Shown piece by piece: positions 53,869-60,693 of a DNA stretch of 64,000 nucleotides. The translations under genes and the position numbers were made by a program. The first letter of the stretch is position 1. Each line of letters begins with the position of its first letter. Below the pieces are notes generated by a model, which saw only the letters and a list, made by a program, of their open reading frames with translations, was not told the DNA's origin and ran no database searches. Source of the stretch: Hungatella sp. (GTDB lineage Bacteria > Bacillota > Clostridia > Lachnospirales > Lachnospiraceae); the NCBI GenBank assembly GCA_009712635.1, contig WASS01000020.1, positions 877,208 to 941,207 of the forward strand. Direction: 5' to 3'.

Positions 53869-54360
53869 CTAAACCCCCTTTGTAACCCTTATATATTTTT
53901 TAATACTTATTTCTTCATCTTCATAAAATACCTGCTCCAGATAAAAATCACTTTCAAACTCAGGAAAGTATTTATTGCCTTCAAAAGTCCTTTTTATCTG
54001 TGTTATGTAAAGATATTTGCATTTCCCAATTGTAGCTTTGTATATCTCACTTCCACCGCATATCCACACCTTCTTACCCTCAGAGCCAGTATCCGGTATT
54101 TCTTCAATTTGATGAATAACCTTCACATTTACTTGATCTGAAGTATAGTTTCTATTTCTTGTTAATATATAATACTCATTCTCTGAGTATATCTTTTTCA
54201 TAGATTCAAATGTTTTCCTGCCAATTACCAGGATATGCCCCTTTGTTGCAGTTTTAAACCAATTCATATCTTTGGGAATATTCCAAGGTAACTTATTTTC
54301 ACTTCCAATGACTCTATTAATATCCATTGCAGCAATAGAAATCCACTCACATTCTTTCAA
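53869..54360 (-). CDS. folA: Dihydrofolate reductase
   Basis: The protein has about 163 residues, with [23 protein letters not shown] at the active site (shown here as two parts, [13 protein letters not shown] and DMNWFK), GRKTFESM and ICGGSEIYK. It reduces dihydrofolate to tetrahydrofolate. GGGAGA eight bases before a TTG at 54360 suggests that start; an ATG at 54375 lacks a ribosome site but is possible. It is the first gene of the 14-gene operon. Confidence 0.93.
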   Translation of the reverse strand: MKECEWISIAAMDINRVIGSENKLPWNIPKDMNWFKTATKGHILVIGRKTFESMKKIYSENEYYILTRNRNYTSDQVNVKVIHQIEEIPDTGSEGKKVWICGGSEIYKATIGKCKYLYITQIKRTFEGNKYFPEFESDFYLEQVFYEDEEISIKKYIRVTKGV

Positions 54361-54417
54361 GGTTATATCTCCCATCTATGTAACTTTATATTGACTCTGT
54401 ATTTATTTACTACCTTA

Positions 54418-54446
54418 ACAATAATACTCTTTAAAAGACATGTCAA
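54418..54446 (-). promoter_or_regulatory. Promoter of the folate operon
   Basis: TTGACA (54446-54441) and TATTGT (54423-54418), spacing 17, on the minus strand. The short leader shows no tetrahydrofolate riboswitch that I can recognise. Confidence 0.65.
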
Positions 54447-54531
54447 TGATCATTTGATGTATAAATATTGATACATTATTTTATTATTGTTGTAATATTA
54501 ATAATAATCTATTACATACGAGGAGAACTGT

Positions 54532-54663
54532 GATGATAAACCTAAATTAAGCGGCCGGGAAAAAGATATTATTTTGGTTCTCTGGGGCATGGGGAAACCT
54601 ATGACTGCTTCAGATATTGCAGAGAATGGAAAAAGCATAAGTATAAATAGATATATTAGATGA
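54532..54663 (+). pseudogene. Fragment of a BlaI/MecI/CopY-type repressor gene
   Basis: Forty-odd codons read KLSGREKDIILVLWGMGKP then MTASDIAENGKSISIN, the first half of a BlaI-type winged helix, and then stop. The ribosome site and GTG/ATG just upstream are in another frame, so both ends are damaged. Together with the truncated secreted-protein gene that follows it is a remnant of a lost two-gene unit. Confidence 0.6.
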
Positions 54664-54761
54664 ATGTATGTTGTGACTATGCAGGATATCCCTGGTTGTC
54701 TAGTTAAACTGCCAGTACATAGATAATTATCTCAAAATAACTTTTTAAGAAAGGAATTATC

Positions 54762-54926
54762 ATGAAGAAGATATTTAGATATCCTGCTATTTTTACAATG
54801 TGTGTGATTTTTCTTGGAAGTATCCAAAATATACAAGCATTCGCAAGTCCTTACGTCTCTAGCTCTTTTAATACAACATCGAATATGGATTTTAACAACC
54901 TGCCTCCACTGTTCCGTAACTTATGA
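54762..54926 (+). pseudogene. Truncated secreted-protein gene
   Basis: AAAGGA stands six bases before an ATG that opens a 54-codon frame with a clear signal peptide (MKKIFRYPAIFTMCVIFLGS, cleavage near AFAS). After about 20 mature residues it stops inside the 3' end of the convergent flavin reductase gene. It may be a functional small exported peptide, but the abrupt end at a gene junction suggests truncation. Confidence 0.45.
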
Positions 54927-55554
54927 ACGTGGTTTCTCCTGTTTTTGGATTGGTCGGTTGGTCAATTTGAAATAAATATCCGTTTTTTCCATATCTGCCA
55001 TACTTACTTTGGTCGTAGCGTTCGCTATCCATACAAATGTTGACGGCTTTCAATCCAACTACCACTTCTTTGCTTCCCTCGAAAAGCTCATGTTCCCATA
55101 GAAACTCACATTCGATATTCAAAAAGCATTCTTTAATTCGTGGCGCATTTACCTTTGAGGCTTTCTCTGCCGTTAAACCGGAAGCGGTGATTTCATCTGT
55201 TTCAAACGCATTGTTTCCAATGGTTTTAATACAGCGGTCATAAATGTCCTTTGAAGGGAAATTTAACACGCACACACTCGTTTCTTTCAGTGATTGATAC
55301 ATATGCCCGCCTTTATCAACTTTTCCCATGATACAGATGAAGTTATCAGTTCCGCTGCCCGCAAAGGATGACCAGGAATGCAGACATGCGTTTTCTTTAC
55401 CGTTGGATTTCCAACCTGTAACCACGAATACCAACGACGGCATGGCTGTCACTAAATCATACCAAGACAAATTACCGCAGGCTTCCAGGTATTGCTTCGT
55501 GTCATATCCTGACAGACTCTCCGGCCTTTCAAAAATTGAAATTTCCTCTTTCAT
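54892..55554 (-). CDS. Flavin reductase family protein
   Basis: The 220-residue protein matches the FMN-binding split-barrel flavin reductase family: WYDLVTAMPSLVFVVTGWKSNG, cut here at VTGWK, followed by HSWSSFAG and the KETSVCVLNFPS strand. GGGAGG eight bases before ATG 55554 marks the start rather than a TTG/ATG 19 codons earlier. Its base composition is nearer to the chromosome than to the folate genes. Its substrate and redox partner are unknown. Confidence 0.85.
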   Translation of the reverse strand: MKEEISIFERPESLSGYDTKQYLEACGNLSWYDLVTAMPSLVFVVTGWKSNGKENACLHSWSSFAGSGTDNFICIMGKVDKGGHMYQSLKETSVCVLNFPSKDIYDRCIKTIGNNAFETDEITASGLTAEKASKVNAPRIKECFLNIECEFLWEHELFEGSKEVVVGLKAVNICMDSERYDQSKYGRYGKNGYLFQIDQPTNPKTGETTFISYGTVEAGC

Positions 55555-55623
55555 ACTGAATTCCTCCCTTTTATTTGATCTATGCATAGAGTAACAAGTA
55601 CAATACGACAACTGTATGTCAAA

Positions 55624-56535
55624 TTACTTATATTGATCTAATATATTTTCTGCTTTCAGGCAAACTTCATCTACTAAATCAAGAGGCTCTATGACCTTTA
55701 CGTCATCCCCGTAGCTTAATATCCATTGTAGTAAGTAATTACGATTTGTAAAATTGTTTTCAAATAGTAATTTGCCGGATTGATTATCAAATGTTATACA
55801 TTCGGGGCCATATTCATCAATTAGTCTGTATTTAACACTTATGTCAAAAAGGGCTGTCAGCTTTATCTCATCGCGCCAGATATATTGGTCAAAATCAAGT
55901 GCTTTTTCTGAAATAACTCGTTCCTCATAACATGTTTTAAGATTTTGCAATTTGTTTAAACGGTTCAATTTAAAGAGTCTATAACTTTGTTTGGTTAGAC
56001 AGTACCCATAAACATACCATGCAGACCACCTGAATATGATGAAATACGGCTCTATCGTACGTTCACTTTCTCCTTTTTCAGAATAATATTGGAACTTAAT
56101 TAATTCCCGATTACTAATCGCCTGTTTTATCAACTCTATTTTTTCAGTCAGGCTCACTTGATAAAATGAGGCTAAATCAATAATAATTCTATTTTGGTCA
56201 GAGAGAATAGCACGCTTTTCATAAGCGAATTTCTCCATAAGACTTTGGGTATAAGTGTATTTTGAAATGCTGTCTATACTCTTGAGACCCGTAAATATTG
56301 CACTCAATTCTTCTTGGGTCAGTATTGTTTGATTGATTTTATAACCATCTGCAATGGAAAGTCCCCCGCCATATCCCTGCATGGACACAACAGGGATACC
56401 AGCTTTACATATATTTTCAATATCACGCTGGATCGTCCTGCTTGAAACCTCAAACCGCTCCGCCAGCTGGGATATTGTTACTTTTTCCTTTTGCAAAAGG
56501 ATTGTAATGATACCGATTAAACGATCTATTTTCAT
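55624..56535 (-). CDS. HTH/WYL-domain transcription regulator
   Basis: The 303-residue regulator begins with a DeoR-like winged helix (1-58, QLAERFEVSSRTIQRDIENI), then a WYL domain (about 140-215, including WSAWYVYGYC) and a C-terminal WCX-like part. GGGGTG five bases before ATG 56535 fixes the start. TGTCC-N18-GGACA flanks its own -10 box (TATAAT), suggesting self-control. It is upstream of the flavin reductase gene and may regulate it. Confidence 0.88.
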   Translation of the reverse strand: MKIDRLIGIITILLQKEKVTISQLAERFEVSSRTIQRDIENICKAGIPVVSMQGYGGGLSIADGYKINQTILTQEELSAIFTGLKSIDSISKYTYTQSLMEKFAYEKRAILSDQNRIIIDLASFYQVSLTEKIELIKQAISNRELIKFQYYSEKGESERTIEPYFIIFRWSAWYVYGYCLTKQSYRLFKLNRLNKLQNLKTCYEERVISEKALDFDQYIWRDEIKLTALFDISVKYRLIDEYGPECITFDNQSGKLLFENNFTNRNYLLQWILSYGDDVKVIEPLDLVDEVCLKAENILDQYK

Positions 56536-56546
56536 ATGCACACCCC

Positions 56547-56574
56547 TGTCCTATTATAACATAGTAATTGGACA
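56547..56574. promoter_or_regulatory. Inverted repeat over the WYL regulator promoter
   Basis: TGTCC (56547-56551) and GGACA (56570-56574) flank TATAAT of the minus-strand promoter. It is a possible self-operator with short arms, so support is modest. Confidence 0.35.
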
Positions 56575-56622
56575 TGTGTATGTCTTGTTTTTAGTCTGCT
56601 TATTCGTATAGAAAGGCAAAAA

Positions 56623-56659
56623 ACAAGTGTATCGCTCACCCAAAGAACGATACACTTGT
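56623..56659 (-). terminator. Terminator of rrf2
   Basis: Minus strand ACAAGTGTATCG (56659-56648) pairs with CGATACACTTGT (56634-56623), 12 perfect base pairs, followed by TTTTTTGCC. Confidence 0.88.
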
Positions 56660-56684
56660 TTCTGACTCATAAAATCCGTATTCT

Positions 56685-56735
56685 CCTATATCACATAATT
56701 ATTCATATAATCATTCTTATGAATTAAATCTGCAA
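56685..56735 (-). repeat. Direct repeat, 3' end of intact rrf2
   Basis: This right-hand copy of the 51-bp repeat contains the last 15 codons and the stop of the intact rrf2 gene. The left copy is at 40810-40860. Confidence 0.85.
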
Positions 56736-57117
56736 TTGTTATCCCGTCAAAGTAATCATTAATCAGCTTATTAAGTCCTTCCCACATCTCCAGAGTCTGG
56801 CACTGACCGGCTCTGTTGCAGTTATTGGTCTCCCCTTCCAGACAGGAGACTGGCGCAAGAGATCCTTCTGTCAGCCGTAAAATGCTTCCTACGGTATAAA
56901 GCTCAGGGTCCTTGGCAAGCTTATAGCCGCCGCCTTTTCCTCGCAAAGAGATAAGGAGATTATTCTTACTTAAAATAGAGACTATGGATTCCAAATACTT
57001 TTCTGATATCTCCTGCCTTTGGGCAATGTCCATCAGCGTGATAAATTCTCCGTTATTGTGCTCTGCCAGATCAATCATGAGTCTGATGGCGTAACGGCCT
57101 TTCGTTGAAATTTTCAT
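56686..57117 (-). CDS. Rrf2 family transcription regulator
   Basis: The 143-residue protein has the Rrf2 winged helix (MKISTKGRYAIRLMIDLAE, EISEKYLESIVSILSKNNL, RGKGGGYKLA) and C89/C97/C103-like cysteines in PVSCLEGETNNCNRAGQC, positioned as in the IscR iron-sulfur site or CymR relatives. The wing and cysteines could sense iron-sulfur status or cysteine. It precedes no sulfur operon directly but is next to the rhodanese/thiolase gene upstream on the same strand. GGAGG eight bases before ATG 57117 fixes the start. Confidence 0.9.
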   Translation of the reverse strand: MKISTKGRYAIRLMIDLAEHNNGEFITLMDIAQRQEISEKYLESIVSILSKNNLLISLRGKGGGYKLAKDPELYTVGSILRLTEGSLAPVSCLEGETNNCNRAGQCQTLEMWEGLNKLINDYFDGITIADLIHKNDYMNNYVI

Positions 57118-57175
57118 ATGCATAACCTCCTATTCATAATTTACCACAAGGTTAATATGTTTTTCAAGCCTATTT

Positions 57176-58378
57176 CTAATTTTCTTCCTGATTTTCTTTT
57201 TTACCAGTCTTTTTTTCATCATAATCATCCAGAAAATGATGGACTGCCCCATCCTTTTTATAGGCAATAATGGTGCTTAAATTTACATTCTCCACACTTT
57301 TAAATAAATTGCCTTCAATATAAGGGTTGGTCTCCTTCAGCTGACTAATCAGATTCTTAATTTCCACCCGTTTGGAACCGGTATTTCCATCTGTCCTGCA
57401 GGTGGTGCAGGTATCAGTAAACCGGCATGCGCACTGGATGAAATGAAGGTCATTGTAATCCCGCCACCGTTTGATGTCATCTTCTCTGATGAGATACAGC
57501 GGACGTATGAGCTCCATACCTTCAAAATTGGTGCTGTGCAGCTTTGGCATCATAGTCTGGATCTGACCTCCGTACATCATTCCCATAAGAATGGTCTCAA
57601 TCACATCATCATAGTGATGACCAAGTGCAATCTTATTGCAGCCCAGTTCCTTCGCCTTGCTGTACAAATGCCCCCTTCTCATTCTTGCACACAAATAGCA
57701 GGGGGATTTCTCCACTTCATAGACTGCATCAAAAATCTGCGTTTCAAATACGGTAATGGGAATATTCAAAAGTCTGGCATTGTTTTCAATTACCTGACGG
57801 TTTGTTTCGTGATAGCCCGGATCCATAACAAGAAATACCAGTTCAAAAGGGAATTTGTTATGGCGCCGGATCTCCTGAAACAGCTTCGCCATCAGCATGG
57901 AGTCCTTGCCGCCTGAGATACACACAGCTATCTTGTCATTTTCCTTAACAAGTTCATATTCATTAATTGCTTTGGCAAATTTACTGAATAATTCCTTGTG
58001 AAATTTCTTTCTGATACTCTTTTCAATCTCTTCCAGCCTGCCCTGACCCTGTTCTTCTTTCTTCATGGTCTGAATAAGCCATGCTCCATAGCCTCCTGCC
58101 AGACTGTAGGCCGTATATCCTTTTTCCCTTAAAGTCTCTGCCGCTTCCTCACTGATCACACCCTTTAAGCAATACAATACAATCTTTTTCTCTTTGGGAA
58201 GGTTGCAATCATCCGCTGAAACTGCTTCCATCTCCATGTGAATGGCACCGGGGATAAACCCGTGCTGATAGGCTCGTTCCTCTCTGATATCCACCAGAAC
58301 ATATTCTGACTGATCCATCTGCTCCAGCTGCTGTAATGACAGACTGCATTCACAAGTATCCATGTATTCTGAATCCAT
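57176..58378 (-). CDS. Rhodanese / PP-loop (TtcA-like) tRNA thiolation fusion
   Basis: The protein has 400 residues. Residues 1-105 form a rhodanese domain with C70 in VLYCLKGVISEEA; about 120-385 form a PP-loop ATPase of the TtcA type with SGGKDSM at 155-161, PCYLCARMRRGHLY, ALGHHYDDVIETILMGMMYG and a CRFTDTCTTC cluster. TtcA uses a [4Fe-4S] cluster to make 2-thiocytidine-32 in tRNA. A built-in rhodanese could hand over the sulfur. The rhodanese active loop is atypical (CLKGVI rather than CRxGxR). AGGAG lies eight bases before the ATG. Confidence 0.88.
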   Translation of the reverse strand: MDSEYMDTCECSLSLQQLEQMDQSEYVLVDIREERAYQHGFIPGAIHMEMEAVSADDCNLPKEKKIVLYCLKGVISEEAAETLREKGYTAYSLAGGYGAWLIQTMKKEEQGQGRLEEIEKSIRKKFHKELFSKFAKAINEYELVKENDKIAVCISGGKDSMLMAKLFQEIRRHNKFPFELVFLVMDPGYHETNRQVIENNARLLNIPITVFETQIFDAVYEVEKSPCYLCARMRRGHLYSKAKELGCNKIALGHHYDDVIETILMGMMYGGQIQTMMPKLHSTNFEGMELIRPLYLIREDDIKRWRDYNDLHFIQCACRFTDTCTTCRTDGNTGSKRVEIKNLISQLKETNPYIEGNLFKSVENVNLSTIIAYKKDGAVHHFLDDYDEKKTGKKENQEEN

Positions 58379-58398
58379 ATCCTTATCTCCTATTCCTT

Positions 58399-59166
58399 TT
58401 ACGCTTTCTGCTGCCCGCCTGCAAGGTCTTTAATGACCTCTCCAGCGATGATCAGACCTGCAACAGACGGCACAAATGCCAGACTTCCGGGAATATCCCT
58501 TCTCTCTGTGCACTTGTGGGCAGCGCCAGGAGGGCAGATACAGTTTGTCCGGCAGCTGATGGACATATCCTCAATGGGCCTGGTTGGTATTTCCTTTGAA
58601 TAAACCACCTTAAGCTTTTTCACTCCCCGCTTCTTTAACTCTCTTCTCATAACCTTTGCAAGGGGACAAACCGATGTTTTATAGATGTCAGCGACCTCAA
58701 ACTTGGTGGGATCTAATTTGTTTCCTGCTCCCATGCAGCTGATGACCGGAACGCCCGCCTCTTTTGCCTGCATCACAAGCTGAAGCTTGGCTGTTACCGT
58801 ATCTACCGCATCCACTACATAATCATAGTCCTGAAAGGAAAAATCTCCGGCATTCTCCGGTAAGAAGAAGCATTTATGCATCTCCACCTCAGCATCAGGA
58901 TTGATCTCTAAGATCCGCTCCTTCATTACTTCAACCTTATATTTGCCAACCGTTTTTCTGGTGGCTATAATCTGCCTGTTAATATTGGTCAGACATACCT
59001 TATCATCATCAACAAGAACAAAGGAACGGACTCCGCTTCTTACCAGAGCTTCCACCACATATCCGCCCACTCCGCCAATTCCAAATACTGCAACTTTCGC
59101 TTCTGACAGACGCTTCATAGCGTCTTCCCCCAGTAACAGCTGGGTTCTGGAAAACTGATTTAACAA
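58399..59166 (-). CDS. tcdA: tRNA threonylcarbamoyladenosine dehydratase
   Basis: The 255-residue E1-like enzyme cyclises t6A-37 of tRNA to ct6A with ATP. It has the ThiF/TcdA motifs FGIGGVGGYVVEALVRSGV and DDDKVCLTNINRQ, then CMGAGNKLDPTKF and the TcdA-typical RRELKKRGV-KVVYSKE segment. Start is TTG with GAGG nine bases before. It is 20 bases upstream of the thiolase fusion, giving a two-gene tRNA modification unit. Confidence 0.92.
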   Translation of the reverse strand: MLNQFSRTQLLLGEDAMKRLSEAKVAVFGIGGVGGYVVEALVRSGVRSFVLVDDDKVCLTNINRQIIATRKTVGKYKVEVMKERILEINPDAEVEMHKCFFLPENAGDFSFQDYDYVVDAVDTVTAKLQLVMQAKEAGVPVISCMGAGNKLDPTKFEVADIYKTSVCPLAKVMRRELKKRGVKKLKVVYSKEIPTRPIEDMSISCRTNCICPPGAAHKCTERRDIPGSLAFVPSVAGLIIAGEVIKDLAGGQQKA

Positions 59167-59209
59167 ATGAATCTACCTCTTTCTACATTTTCTGCCTGTT
59201 GGTATAAAA

Positions 59210-59248
59210 AAACACACTTCAAGTAATTATACTTCGAAAAGTGTGTTT
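59210..59248 (-). terminator. Terminator of the CsoR-type gene
   Basis: Minus strand AAACACACTT (59248-59239) pairs with AAGTGTGTTT (59219-59210), then more T. An inner CGAAGTA/TACTTG pairing extends the stem. Confidence 0.82.
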
Positions 59249-59297
59249 GGGCAATTCATTTTTACTGGATAAGGTTTCCTGCCGACAGGAATTTGTT

Positions 59298-59642
59298 TTA
59301 TTTAATAAAACGGTCAATTGCCTTGTTCAAATCCTCAATTGCCTGTTTGTCTCCTGATTCCACCGCATCCACAATACAATGTTCAATATGATCTTTGATA
59401 ATTACCTTTCCAGTTTGATTTAACGCTGATATAACAGCTGACAACTGGATCAGTACCTCACTGCAGTCTCGTTCCTCACTGACCATACGTTTCACAGATT
59501 CTAAATGTCCGATCGCACGGGACAGCCGATTCATAACCACCTTTGTATTGGTGTGCTTATGGGGGTGTCCGGGTAAATGGGAATGGGTGTATTCCGTTCC
59601 ATCCTCTGCCTTGTGTGTGTGAAATTCCATGTTATCGTTCAT
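59298..59642 (-). CDS. CsoR/FrmR family metal-sensing regulator
   Basis: The 114-residue four-helix regulator has the CsoR copper ligand spacing C60, H85, C89. A His-rich N-terminal tail (HTH, THSHLPGHPHKH; nine His in the first 30 residues) is an extra metal-binding candidate. Start ATG 59642 has GGAGG about 13 bases upstream; a longer frame has no ribosome site. No copper exporter or chaperone gene is in the window, so its target is elsewhere. Nickel, zinc or persulfide sensing are alternatives within the family. Confidence 0.88.
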   Translation of the reverse strand: MNDNMEFHTHKAEDGTEYTHSHLPGHPHKHTNTKVVMNRLSRAIGHLESVKRMVSEERDCSEVLIQLSAVISALNQTGKVIIKDHIEHCIVDAVESGDKQAIEDLNKAIDRFIK

Positions 59643-59919
59643 ATTTGCTACTCTCCTCCATACTTCTCTATTGTACTCTAAATTTTGTTTTTTCACAATA
59701 TGGAAGGGGAATTCTTGTAAGATTATACTTTAAATTCTTTAATAAAATAAAAAGAGAGATTAATATGATTGGTAAGAAATTCGAAATTATCAGTTAAATA
59801 ATAACCCTTCTTCTCTTTAAACTTTTTGACGTTAGCTCATGAGCCATTGCATAACGAATAGTTGTATCATTTTCTTCTAATTCATATTTTAAGACATCTG
59901 GGTCATTTTTTAAATTTTC

Positions 59920-59948
59920 TTGACATATCCACCCAATCATGCTATGAT
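59920..59948 (+). promoter_or_regulatory. Promoter of the GNAT gene
   Basis: TTGACA (59920-59925) and TATGAT (59943-59948), spacing 17, about 36 bases before the GNAT start codon. Confidence 0.8.
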
Positions 59949-59983
59949 TTTACTCCGAATTTTTAATACAATAGGAGGAAAAT

Positions 59984-60532
59984 ATGTCAACATTTTATGA
60001 AACCCAACGGCTTTTACTAAGAACACCGGAACTGTCATTTGCACCCATGATTACGGACTATTATATAAAAAACCGGGAATTTTTATCGGAATGGGAACCA
60101 GTAAGACCCGAGGAATATTACACCACGGAATATCAGGAGAAACAGCTGGAAAACCAAATCGCAGACAGTAATGCATTAAAATTGTGGATCTCCAAAAAAG
60201 GAGAAGAAGACAAGGTGATCGGCGCCCTGACATTCAGCAATATTGTAAAAGGAGTATTCCTTTCCTGCTTTCTTGGGTATAACCTGGATGAAGATGAAAT
60301 TAATATGGGTTATATGACAGAAGCTGTGAAAAAAGGAATTGAAATTATGTTTCAGGACTACGGTCTTCACCGGATTGAAGCCAGTATTATGCCACGGAAT
60401 ATCAGATCCCTGAAGGTGACGCAAAAGCTTGGCTTTCAGGAAGAGGGGCTTTCTCCACAGTACTTAAAAATTAATGGGAAATGGGAAGATCACCTTCATA
60501 TGGTATTATTGAACCATGATATGAATGAATAA
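59984..60532 (+). CDS. GNAT family N-acetyltransferase (RimJ/RimL type)
   Basis: The 182-residue protein has the GNAT_3 fold: ETQRLLLRTPE start, GYMTEAVKKGIEIMF acetyl-CoA loop region, LHRIEASIMPRNIRSLKVTQKLGF near the end (cut here at HRIEASIMPRNIRSLKV) and a final EDHLHMVLL strand. It probably acetylates a protein N-terminus or a small amine; the substrate is unknown. AGGAGG lies six bases before the ATG. Confidence 0.9.
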   Translation: MSTFYETQRLLLRTPELSFAPMITDYYIKNREFLSEWEPVRPEEYYTTEYQEKQLENQIADSNALKLWISKKGEEDKVIGALTFSNIVKGVFLSCFLGYNLDEDEINMGYMTEAVKKGIEIMFQDYGLHRIEASIMPRNIRSLKVTQKLGFQEEGLSPQYLKINGKWEDHLHMVLLNHDMNE

Positions 60533-60581
60533 AAGGGCATTTGCAAAATGGCTGGTTTTCAGTCATTGGGCAACACAAATG

Positions 60582-60614
60582 GAAACCGCCGAAAGCAATG
60601 CCTGGGGCGGTTTC
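60582..60614 (+). terminator. Terminator of the GNAT gene
   Basis: GAAACCGCC (60582-60590) pairs with GGCGGTTTC (60606-60614), nine perfect base pairs; the following TCGTTAAAT is a weak T run. Confidence 0.6.
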
Positions 60615-60693
60615 TCGTTAAATATAGAATCAAATCATTAAAGTCGGACTTGTTACCTAACTTATTGTAAAGTAACGCCGTTATGTTAAATGC

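Larger units (their letters stand above)
40810..56735. mobile_element. Possible integrated island with a folate operon
   Basis: Direct repeats of 51 bp (40810-40860 and 56685-56735, 48 matches by eye) bound about 15.9 kb. Both copies are the last codons and stop of an rrf2 gene, and the right copy is the end of the intact gene. Most of the interior is visibly AT-richer than the flanks. This is the expected result of insertion at the 3' end of rrf2 that left the gene intact. No integrase or transposase is seen inside, so if mobile once it is no longer self-sufficient. Tandem duplication followed by loss is the alternative. Confidence 0.45.

Noticed and set aside
54361-54531. Tetrahydrofolate riboswitch before the folate operon
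   Set aside because: Only a short AT-rich leader lies between promoter and folA; none of the conserved THF riboswitch blocks can be seen.
41752-56600. Integrase, transposase or conjugation gene inside the island
   Set aside because: None of the frames in this stretch has recombinase or relaxase motifs, so the island claim rests on repeats and composition only.
59794-59940. 48-codon minus-strand open frame ending RRRVII
   Set aside because: Its start lies inside the strong promoter of the GNAT gene and the ribosome site is 13 bases away; it may be an old fragment, but I cannot support a gene.
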